A DNA stretch of 64,000 bases from Phoronis australis. Taxonomy: Eukaryota; Phoronida; Phoronidae. The notes below the pieces were generated by a model. That model was not told where the DNA came from, ran no database searches, and was given only the letters and a program-made list of their open reading frames with translations. The stretch is taken from positions 487,130 to 551,129 of the forward strand of contig NMRA01000175.1 in assembly GCA_002633005.1 (NCBI GenBank). Reading direction: 5' to 3'. This document shows, one piece after another, positions 23,001 through 35,000 of this stretch. The first letter of the stretch is position 1, and every line of letters begins with the position of its first letter. Both the position numbers and the translations under genes were made by a program.

Positions 23001-26000
23001 CTTAGACATTCACGAATCGTTCTCATTGCTGCTCGCTTAATATAAAATATATATGGTCCGCAACTGCAGGTTTACGTTTTTAGTTATTGGTGCTTTGTGC
23101 AGGCCCAAGTTGTCACCATTTTGAAGCTGTGACAATTTGGGAGGTTGTGAGAATTTGAGCCTGCGCAGTACTTCCATACAATGTCCATAGCATAGCTAGG
23201 CAGCGGAAGCTATGAGACTGTAGGGGTAAGAGGACGGACCGCCCCGACCCGACACTAAAATTGAATAGCTCCGAGTGTGGAATGAAATTGGTGGCAATTG
23301 GGTATGTACAAATTTTGACCGGTGGTGGCGTGAAAGTTGTGACTACCGGGGGAAGGGGCATTGTTATCATTAACCCAGGAACGCAGTAATTTCAACTACG
23401 TCACTGATTACGTCAGGGCGAGGAAGAAGAACATGTACAGCATGAACTGGAAAATAAACTGGGCCGACATCCAAGTGATGAATACAGTGAAGAAATTCAC
23501 CAACGAAACTGCTCAGGAGGCTAAATGGCATGGAAAGGCGTGCAAAGGACAGAGGTTCTTGGTAGGTTACACGATTATTGTAAATGTGCATTGGAAGGCG
23601 TGCAAGAGACCGAGGTTCTTGAAAAGTATTAAATTACTGTGACTAAGTATGTAAAAGTGTCCAATAGACAAGGGTTTCTGGTCGGTAGATCATTAATGTA
23701 AAGGTACATAGGAAAGCGTCCGAAGGACTGAGCTTTGATAGCCACTTAATCAGTATGAATAGGAACAGGAAGATGTTTTTGGAACAGAGGGTACCGAGTT
23801 AGTTTGATGTCCACGTTCAAAGGCGTCCAATTTGACAAAGGTTTTGGAAGGTCCTTTACTAGTGAAAATAGGCGCGGGACCTTCTTCAAGGACAGGACAG
23901 ACGATATGTCCAAGAACGACCCTGGTGCACTCGGTGGTGTAGTGTTCGCCAACGCGTTCAACTCCACGCGTGTGAAATTACGTGCCAGAATGGTGAGAGA
24001 TCGGTGACATGAATGAAAGGCATTGATGATATTCCTGCTCGAACAAAGTCGCATTTCGTAAACTCAAAGTGTTCGCGAGACTCTTACAGCGAAAAATCTT
24101 GTTTATGGAAACTGTAAATTCGATTCCATAATTCAACATTCCATCGTTGCCGATCAATCGCTTCTTTGGTTGCCATTTTGCTAGTGTGCGAAGATAAAAT
24201 CCCAACTTATTTACAAAGTATTCGCATTTAACGGTGTGAGTTGCTTGGTCTTGCGTGACCTCGCAAAATTCGCGAGTGTTTTGCGTCTACGGAAAGCGCC
24301 TCAGTTCTCGCTGTACGTCTTGCATATTTCCAAACTCTTGATTTATGGATTATTTTTACAGAAAAATGATGATTTCGGCGCCAACCTTAGTCTGTCCTCT
24401 GGCGACACCATTGCAGACGAGAACAGCAAAGAAAAAACTACATCCAACATGAAAGAAGTGTTCACGTCCGTCGGTCAGTATAACGGTCAACTGGTGGCAC
24501 TGCGGAAGGTCAACAAACCCTATCTATATGTAACGAATGACATCATTTCTGAGATTAATTTGGTACGTTACATATGTCATCTTACTTTTCAATCCATTCT
24601 TACAGCTACTTTAAAGATGCTTCTATTAAGATTTTTGTTACTTGAGGAGAAACGTAATCTTGTAAAATTTGTGCTTTTGAAAAACTAATGCAAACACACC
24701 ATCACCTATGAATTTAGATAGTTGAAACGGATATATCGTTTCCTAAACTCCAAAAATCAGACAGTTTGTAGTGGTACACCAGTTCACATTGTGGTAAATA
24801 GCGCTGTTCCTGCTATAAATTGTTAGCCCAGGCCACTGAAAAAACATTTGATTGCCCGCAGGTTCGTTCTATTTGTCACCCAAACATCAATACATTCATT
24901 GGCGCCTGCATCGAACCTGAGCACCTTTGCCTGGTCACTATCTATTGCACGAAAGGAAGTTTGGGTAATGTTCTGGAAAACGAAAACATCAAAATTGACT
25001 TCACGTTCCAGATGTCGTTTCTCAACGATATCGTCAAGGTAAGAATGCCTCCTAATTGCGTGTAAGATTGCTGATACTGCCTACCCAGTGTTAAAATGAT
25101 ACTGAACCCTGTTTTTGTGATTTCAGTCAATGCCTCGTTCGACCACCTGCTAATGCATCGCCGGCGTCCCACATGAGCGATAAAAGCAGAATTCAAATAA
25201 AAATTCCAACTCTCTCAGTCACAAATTGGATATTATGGCTCTTAGTGAGTGGCCGTCTCTACAGTTCTTGTATAACTTGCCTAAAGCGTGGGTCACGCTT
25301 TCCCGTTTAGCAGACCTTGTAAGGAGTTTACAAATTTTGCCCCAAACTTTTGAGGGTTGTCGAGGATTACAAAGTAATATTTTGTTTCAGTAAATTGGAT
25401 GTGAAAGTCGTTTTCAATATCTGTCGATAGGCCAAAACCGGGATTGGCATCCCTTTATTTAGATGAAGCCAGAATCGGAAATTTTATGTTGGCGTTAGTG
25501 AATGTTGCCGTTTTAGCAATCAACTTACTCCATTTTAGTCTTTTATTTTCTTCAGGGATGTAGCCGTCAAACTTCACTCCCAACTCGACTCGAAAATTGT
25601 CAAATCGCTTCCCTCCTTTCAAGTATTTTTTTGCGATTTCACGCGATGTGATTGGTCAATTTCCTTCTAGTCTAATCTTGAGTAAAGTTTGATGGTCACG
25701 GGCCCAAGTGTAGGATTACTTTGCAGGGCATGCGATACATCCAGACGTCTGAGCTGAAATCTCACGGCAAACTAAGCTCAAATAATGTACTGGTGGATAG
25801 TCGGTGGACTTGTAAGATAGCCGGACTGGGTCTTCATCGTTTTCTGGAGGGAGAACGGGAGGAAGAAGGAGAAGCGGCTGTCTTCTTTAGTAAGTTTGTA
25901 GATTTCTGCGAAGCATTCGTTGTCATTAATCACGGCTGTAAATTTGTCCTATGTTGCCCTGAAACCGTGTTTCGTGAATTGCCTGTCGAATGCGTCTACT

Positions 26001-29000
26001 TGTTTAAAATAACTACAAGGCAAAGCCGCGATAGGGTCTACAGCAAATGTTCTGGGGTCAAAAACAGATTTTATCATTAGGCGTATGAGGTATTGCAAAG
26101 GAACGTCGACGAGTTCTAATCCCTCAAATTGTCGTTACGGTCATACCGCTTCGGCGGCTGAAACTCACGTTGATAGTAAAACAACGAATTGTCAAGTGTT
26201 CTCAGGCCGAGAACTCTTTTCTTATCTGAAAAGGGGAGAGTAGATTAGTCCGATCAAAACTTATTTTTTTGTTAGAAAGCATGGATTTATAGCACATTTA
26301 TGTCGATAACTTGTAACTTCGGTGCTTAACAACTGAAATTTATAGACGCTGAGGTTGGCCAGTAGTGAAATATATCAAATAAACACAGAAAAATCAGGAA
26401 CCCCAACTGGGAATCGAACCACAGGTCTCTAAATTGCCGGTCTAGTGCGCTCACCTCTGAGCTACTGAGGACCCGACACCTGGGCCCGGNNNNNNNNNAT
26501 ACCGAAATAAGGGCAGCACAAACTTCTCACACGACTTTTCCCACAACTGCTTTCGACGCTTGTTATGACTCGCCGACAAGGGATTACAATGCGCCTGTTG
26601 CCAGGAATTGTAGAGGTAGAATGGCGGCCATAACATACAGCGATACGGCGGGTTAATAAGGTGAAGAATAAGAAGATTTAAGATGAAAACTATTATCTCT
26701 GAACTGAAATTGAAGTGCTGAGATACGGTAAGAGGACTTATTTTTTAGATTTGCTGTGTTTCTTGGTTCCCTTTCGATATTTTGTTCTCTGGTTCGTATT
26801 TATTTTCGAGTACGATTTCAAGCACACTGCTATACCAAACTTGAAATTTGAGCATAGACTCCGAATTTTTACTCAAAATCGTACTCGAAATATAGATGAG
26901 ATAGACTTCAGTTCGAGTACACTCGAAAACTGAGTACGTGCTCGAAATTTCGATTACAGATTTTTCGAGTATGACATTGAATACACCAAAGCTGAGTCTG
27001 TACTCGAGTTGAGTATGAAGTGTGAGTTTGAGCATGATTCGAGTCTGAGTACGGAGATTGGAGACCGGGCCCTGTGCAATTACTGTTTACAGCCAACTGT
27101 TAAATCATATATCCCTTGAGCGGCGTATAGCCTTTTTCACACGGGATTTAGACAATTATTTTTCTGTGTTTATTTGATATATTTCACTACTGGCCAACCC
27201 TACTATATCTAATTAACACATATTGGTAAATTGATGATTGTTTATATAATTGCCTAAATTCCGTGTGAAAAAGGCGATACGCCGCTCTTGGGATGTATGA
27301 CTTAACAGTTGGCTGTAAACAGTAATTGCACAGATATCGGCTCCTGTGTAGCTCAGTGGTGAGAGCACGAGACCGGCAATCTAGAGACTTGTGGTTCGAT
27401 TCCCAGTTGGGGTTCCTGATTTTTCTGTTTGAAATTTCTTTGAGTGTCTGTCTTCAAAATACAATCCTGATTTGCGTTTGGCAGAAAAACTGTGGACTGC
27501 TCCTGAACTGCTTCGTCAAAACAATGCTCGACCGGAAGGGAGTGCAAGAGGCGATGTTTATTCTTTTGGTATAATAGTCCATGAAGTGTTTGAGAAAAAT
27601 GGTCCGTTTGGTTCACCACGGATCAGACCCGGAGGTAAACACCTGTTTTCAATTTCCTCAGTTTTCCTTTAACTTGTAGTTTATTGCTAAGCAATTAACC
27701 TTTACCCTCGGCTTCGATTAAAACTTACTGAGAATTGAGTAACGTTTTATTTTAAACAAAATTGGATTAACGAGTTTGTTTACATTTTGTCTTCCGATTA
27801 TGCGTTGTACGAGTCGCGCTGGAAATCAGTGAATCCACAGAGCCCTTATGCATGAGCAGCGTGAAGAATTTTTTTTAGAAAAATTTAAATGTGGTATTTC
27901 ATAATTTTAGAAATTGTCGAACGCGTTAAGTACGGCGAACACCCTCCTTTTCGTCCGCTCGTCCATTCGGCTGATCTATCGCCCGATATTACAGAGTTGA
28001 TGGCAGGATGCTGGGAAGAAAACCCTAGCTTAAGGCCCACATTTTCAGGAATACGGGATAAACTGAAAGCACTCACGAAGGGCAAGTAAGTGCTGAAAAG
28101 CAAATGTTTCATTTAATCTTTAAAATAGTGCAAGAGACAATAAAGGCCCGCTCCTTCGAAGAAACCAATTTTGATTTAGACCATTTTCCGTTACAAAATT
28201 GGTCTCAACTTATTCCTTACTCCGATGAAAAAATGATTTTTGGTCTTGCAATGAACTAGCAGTTCAGTTATTCCTCGAGACCGTGCTCGGCAAATAAAAC
28301 GCCGTGACAAGTCAACTTGAAGAGCTTGATGTCGAGTGACAACGAACTGACAATGAGTTCTTTCCGAGGCCAGGAATCGCACCGAATTGGACTATAGAAC
28401 AATGTAAGTCCAATGCAACGTCGGTAAGTGCTACAAATCCTAAATTATTATTGTTTTATGACAGATGGCTTGTCTGTAGTCGCTTTAATGTAAGCTTCTG
28501 TAAGTTGTACTCGTATTCTGCAAACCTACACTTTGTACCATTTCTGTGCGTCTCAGAACATCACCGGTTATTTGAACTAAAATGAACAAGACTGGGCTAA
28601 AACAGTTTTGGTATTGTTGTGTTTTTATTTGAAAGTTAAAGCGCAATTTTACTCCCGAAGAATTGATTTTATGCTCGGGTACTATCAAACATGAGTATGA
28701 CATGGACGGCGTCAAATTAACTTTCTGTAGGCAAATCAACGTGGTTGATCAGATGATTCATATGATGGAGCAGTATGCTAACCACCTCGAGGAGCTTATT
28801 GAAGAACGAGCGGTCAGGTTGATTGAAGAGCAGACGAAGGTGGAGGATCTTCTGTGTCGTCTGCTGCCAAAGTAAGCAGTGCCTACTACGGACTTTGTTC
28901 TTTACAATTTTACAATGCTAACGCCAAATAAGCATTTCTTGAAAACATTTAAAATTAATTGTTTCTATGGCTTTTTATTCGGCCATAATTCAGGAATGCC

Positions 29001-32000
29001 TGAGCTTGGTAATGTTTTGAGGGCTTAAAAGCCTTAAAGATATATTTACATGTTCCCAATACAGCAGGAACTAAACGGTAATGTTGTTTTAACATAATCT
29101 ACGCTAAACAAAGTGCAGTTGTATTCATTGACAACTTGTAAACGTGAAATAAAGAAAATAGGTGACATTTGCACCAATGAAGTACCTCGCGGGTTCACAT
29201 AGCCAGCATCATGCAGTTTTATTCCCCGGCACCACGTAATGGTACTTACTGGACGCGGTTCGATTTTCGGCGAATCATTTTTGCCACATAACTCGTTCTT
29301 AAAAACATTTGGCAATTTTTGACTTACTTTATATTCAGATTGTCGCTGTATGTAGTGTTTCTAACTAATTTGGCCAAACAATCACAGAGATAAGGAATTA
29401 GCGCGCAAGATCCACTTTAAAGTCCTTCGTTTGAATACACAACATTGATATCTAAACAGTTACGAAATGCAGTTTTGTAAAAGAACTGGGTTCGCGAAAT
29501 GGAAAAATGTTCCTTCATTCCCATTTAGAGCTCCTCCGTCCCATTTCTCGCTCACTCTTCTTATTTTGGGATCACTCCTTCTCATCAAAAATCAAAGAGT
29601 GTTCTTTGCATTTGGTTTATGAGGTCTCTTTTATGGCTTGGTGTTGCCCGTTGCAATTCTAACTAAAATTAAATTTTAGTTAAAACGTCTACAAACAAAA
29701 ACATTCACCCCCATGAAGAGTGGCTGTTAAATGCAACAGCAGCTGTTGCGCTAGAAATTTCAAAATATGAAGTTTTATAATAATCCAATTGTGAATCTCA
29801 TTACTTTTGCCAACGGAATTTGAGGGGTTATGTTACTAATATCTTTCATCTGTTCGTTATGGAAAAAATATCTCATTTTTGTGCAGGCTTGCTAAACCTT
29901 TCAAATACATCTTTTAACTGTTTACAGATACTTCTAGTACCTTACATCCTGATTGTAATGTGGGGCCCATATACACATGCTGTATGTGTGGGTGCGTATT
30001 GCCGTCGTATTTGTGTGGGTGTCCCGATCCTAAATCCCTTACAAGATTTTAATGAGATTTTGCGGATGTGCTCCTATGAAGATGACTAGTTTTGGACTGA
30101 CCCCACTACCGCTAGCTCTCTTTACGTTTGCCTCTGTATTTGGCAGATAGGTTTCAGTTAAGAAGACGACGATGTCATTCCACTTTCAGGCGGATTTAAC
30201 GTATTTTACGCCTCCTTGTGACCATTTTTGTTACCTTTGAGTCCATTTCTGGCCTCAGCCTCTCTATCTGTCAAACCGCTCAAAGACCATTATAGAAATT
30301 TGCAGATGTGGTCCTGATGAGAAGACTGCGGCTGAAGTTGATTTTCGTATGGGTTCGACTACTGCCCCCTAGTGACGATTTTGATTTTTTCTAATTAACC
30401 TTCTGAAGAAACTCTGTAAAATTTGACACATTTGCTCCTATGAGACTGACAACGGATTACAAGGAGTTTTGGACCAATTCGCCTGCCGCTGTGCCACCTA
30501 GTGGCAAATTTGCTTTTTCGCGTTTGCCTCTGTTTCTTGGAACCTCATTAATTCGTCAAATAGGTTTCTACTGAGGAGATGACTATGCCTTCTAATTTTT
30601 TTTGGACTGCTTCAAAGTATTTTGCACCTCCTAGTGAACATTTTTGTCATTTTTGATTGTTGCCGCCCACCTTCGTATTTTCTAAACCACTCAAAGGAAT
30701 ATTATGAAAATGGCGTTTCTTATGAGAAAACGACGGATGGCGTTTGCTACTGGGTGGATTCGACTGCTATGGCACGCCCATTTTGTTGCCTCCGCGGCTG
30801 CATTTTCTTTACAAGATCTTTGTGATATTATGTCACTGGTATGTGTTTCTTAGGAATTTTACGATGGCTGGCAAGGGCTTTTCGACGATCTGGTGACCAC
30901 TGTGGCCTCTAGAGACAATTTTGCAAGCTAATGGTATTCGATTATAGAGGCGACGTTGTTTTTCCATCTCGGGACGGATTTGTCGCCACCCAGTTGTCAT
31001 TTTTATTAATTACGAGTCTAGTTTTACAATCTGTCTCATCTGCCAAACTGTTCGTAAGATCATCGTGAAAATTGGTGGATGTGTTCGAACTGACAAGAAC
31101 ATAACTGACGTTGATTTTGGATGGGTCTAACAACTGTGGTGGTCCTAGTGGTATTTTTACATCTGCTCCCGTATCTCTTCTAAACCCCGTACACGATCTT
31201 TGTGGAATTTGGCAAGTGTATTCGCATTAACTTAACAACGGATAAATGAATCTAATTACCACCGTGTTTCCTAGTGAAATGTTACTTTCTACTTTTACTT
31301 CAGTACCTTTTGAGTTCCTCGACAGATTTTCTTGAAATGTGGCGAATAATTTTCTATTAGAGTGACAACGACGACTTCCAATTTTCAGACAGATTTGACG
31401 TATTTTGCGTCATGTGGAGACCATTTTTATAATGCTAAATATGACCCCTAGACCTTTAGCATTTGCGGTGCAGTCATGGACGCATTTGAACGCTTCGCCT
31501 TGCTCTTGTGTTTATTTCACTTAGCTTACAATAGGCAAAATGTTTCATTAAAGCTATAACTTTTAATTTGCTTGGAAAATTGGTTTTGTCACTGAAGGAT
31601 CCATTGTGACGCTGCTGTTTAGGTCGTGTGCGCAATTCTTCTCTGGAAGATTGTGCTGTGTCTGTAACCTATGCCGACAGGGTGCTCTGCTTGTGTTCTT
31701 AGAGCGCAGCTATATTTCTTTAATGTAATTATAATCCTTTTATTTTTTCTTGCTTCAACAAGACAAATAACAATGGATTTGAGACAAGGCCGTGAGGTGA
31801 TCCCCGAGACATACAAAGAGGTCACGGTGATGTATAGTGACATGGTCGGCTTCACTGCGCTGTCGTCAGAGAGCACGCCGGTCCAGGTATGAATTTGGTT
31901 GTTACCCATCCGCCATTGTGCTTTTAAATATAAAGTTAGTTAGTGAGGGGTTTTATGGGCAAAGAGAAGAAACAAGATGCAGAGTGAAACAAATCACCTG

Positions 32001-35000
32001 CATTATTTGCGCGCCGAAGACGCTCACATGCATCGTTTTATTAAGAAATGGAGGAAAATATGATGGTTGTCGGATACTTTGCGACACATATCGTGGAGGC
32101 TGGTATACGATGTGACAACATGGCCTTATAGGTGCATTTGAATTATGGAAACATTTAATGATGCATTGGCCTTGAATGTAATGTCATATGCCGGAGGCGG
32201 CGGTGGAAAAAGGCAACGATGATAAATGATGGTGATTAAACTGATTAAGAAACAAAAGATGATCTTAAAGAGGCCTGGTATACAATAAACAGACTAAACT
32301 GTAATATTGAAAGGGTTCTCTGCCACTGAAACTGAATTCAACCTGCTCACCAGGTATTTTTAGGGTTTGTTCATAAAGAGTTTTAATTTCTGTTGGTATC
32401 AAAGCATTTTCTTGTAGTTTTAAATTTCAAAAAAAAATCTATCAACTACTCGCCACTTCGTCGATTTTTCTTCCACAAGGCAAAGCACATCTCCTCATTT
32501 GGAATGGCAAGACAACGTATCACATTTCCTTTATATGGAAAATGTGACCTTTGACCTCAAGCGACAGACTGTGAGCGCATGCGCGCAATTATCGTAAGAG
32601 GGAGGGAGATTACAAATTATACGATTTTCCTTCTCGCGTATCGTTCAAAAACCGTGAATTTTGTGACTTTTTTTCTGAAGAATTCCTCACAGGAAAAAGT
32701 GAATTACACTGTACTAGATGTCGCGAGATGGTACTGTTGTCAGAAATTGTTTAAAAGACATGTTTAACGAGCTTTCGCGTTCCATGCCTCTTTAAAGTGA
32801 CTCGACAGTTTTAATTTATCGTTAATTTCTTTTAAACTTTAGCATTTTGTGTTTAGGTCTTTGCATGCCTAATACAAATCTACAAAATAAGGTGGTGCCA
32901 CCTAGTTATTTTTCCCGTTTCGTGGGTTATTGAAAAGCCTCCTCTAATTAAATCAATGATTATATTCCTAACGCATCAGTTTCGCTCACCATGTCAGTTT
33001 TGTATTTTCCTAGTTTAATGATTTCCTTGCGTCAGTTCAAGTGAATTTTTTTGACCTCCTCAAAAGCGCGACAATTCAACGATCACAGTCAGAAAATCAC
33101 GAATCAGTTTCTCGAGAACATTTTCGAAAATAAGGCTATACTCGAATATAAGGCCGTGGCTTTATGGTTTTACGGCATCTTTCTTGTATAATATTTAACA
33201 CCATTTTGTAAACTGCGTGTTTTACTGGTCTTCCACTTACAACTACTTTGCAGATTGTGGAGTTCTTGAACGACCTGTACACCGCCTTCGATCACATAAT
33301 TGACACCCTTAACGTATACAAGGTATGACTTATAGGTGGTGGCGTTTATGAATAAATCGCTTTCTGTTATTTGTATTAACCATCAACCAACCAAAAGTCC
33401 GAATTTCAATGTCATAGGTTGCAGGTTTTATATGTGCTACACAGTCAGGTTTTATATGTGCTACACGGTTACACTGGAAGAGCAGCGAGACGGTCTCCAG
33501 AAGCTAGTTTACAGTGAAACAATAACATGAATGAGAGTATGAGGTCATATATTATGACAATGAGTAATCATTACATAATAGTTCGATTTAATGCCTTCCT
33601 GCTCTGATCCAATTCGCTTGAAAAACGTCGGAGTTGCGAAAATTTTAAGTGACAGTAAATTCCATGGCAAAAACCAACACCGGAACAAGCGAATGCAAAC
33701 AAATGCCACGCGCGCAACCTCACAAGCGCGAGATCGAACTTGGCATTCCAGGGCTAGAGTTCTATGCTAAAGGCCGCTGACTCTATCAGTTAAACACGCT
33801 TAATTATTCTCTGCCATATATCGCGTATGCATGGCTTCAAAAGCTCCGCCAACAGAACGATTTGGACTGCGACCGCCGGAGTTACAGAAGATCACATTTC
33901 TGGTCTATAATGGCCCTTTAAGGATGTTGAAACATTTAAAATATGTGTGTCTATGTGACTGCTTCGTTTGCTGTGCAAGAGCTGTTGAGTTTTCTATTGT
34001 AAGCTTTATCTCCTTAGGTCGAGACTATCGGCGATGCCTACATGTGTGTGAGCGGCCTACCTGTTCGTAACGGCAAAGAACACGTGTCTGAGATTGCTAC
34101 GCTCTCCCTAGAGTTTCTGAGTACTGTTCTCACGTACAAGATTCGACATCGTCCCGAAAGACAGCTCCAGATAAGGATAGGAATGCATTCAGGTAGGCGT
34201 TAAGCTGTGGATTTGATTTTAGAGTGTACTGGTGCCTGTATGTTTGTGGGAGTACTAAGCTCTGTCCGTCATTGAACAGATGTTACTGTTATAATATGGT
34301 ACCACCAAGTTCACCCAGCAACAAACTACCTGGCACTGCATGTTTTTTTCTGACCATATGACGTCATATCTTTTTGATTTCAACCACTTTAAAGCTGTAA
34401 ACATTTTGCATCTGAATTTGTACCTCGGACATCCAGTGATATAAATTTCATATCAATCACTGCAGTTTTCCAGAGAGATATTGGCGTGTGTATAAAGTAT
34501 AGAATGTAAGTAATGTTCTGAGTAAGGTATAACAATAAATGTATGAGTACATAAACACGTTTGTAACATGCACATTCGTGTGGTGGTGGTGGTGGTTGTG
34601 ATGGTGGTGGTTTTGGTAGTGGTGTTGGGTGTGTGGTTAGTAGTGACATTGAAGAACTTCCGTAACGTTCTAATTGTAGGACCGGTAGCCGCAGGAGTAG
34701 TTGGAGTGAAAATGCCGCGTTACTGTTTATTTGGGAATACTGTCAACATCGCCTCAAAAATGGAATCTTCGGGGCAAGGTAAGTGATCAGCCAGTCATCT
34801 TCCGCGGTTAGTTGTGATCTTAAACTCCATCGGCCTCAGAAATAAAATTATCTATTAAAAACAAAACCATATTGTGAACAACTTGTTCAGGTTTGAGAGC
34901 ATGGTTTGCTGCGGACTGTATGCGATCCAGTTCCTCATTGAGTCGCTGCGTTTCTTATGGATTCTGGTGCATACTGAGCACTTGCTTTCGTTAAAGTTAT

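Larger units (their letters stand above)
23387..28085 (+). other. Cyclase exons 11-16: kinase-homology domain
   Basis: Residues 488-833. The domain opens with [12 protein letters not shown], the family's juxtamembrane W-x-I-x-W block. The beta-3 region reads VALRKVN with Lys594. Further blocks are [74 protein letters not shown] and [12 protein letters not shown], all in the order of NPR-type receptors. The catalytic HRD is HGK, as usual in this pseudokinase family. The DFG position reads GLG (I-A-G-L-G-L) where family members usually keep an Asp, and no glycine-rich loop is recognisable. It should act as an allosteric pseudokinase rather than an enzyme. Confidence 0.92.

Noticed and set aside
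23804-24007. 67-codon frame between cyclase exons 11 and 12
   Set aside because: No receptor-cyclase similarity. Exon 11 joins exon 12 directly in phase 0, so no exon is needed there.
26490-26497. Possible missing exon at the N gap
   Set aside because: Exons 14 and 15 join in frame as [12 protein letters not shown], the expected sequence, so nothing is missing.
27338-27415. Possible tRNA gene
   Set aside because: A and B boxes are good, but the acceptor stem and anticodon arm do not form, and a second diverged copy with the same downstream tail exists at 26350, so it is a SINE.
34389-34649. Pro-rich minus-strand frame
   Set aside because: Complement of a GTG/GGT simple repeat in an intron.
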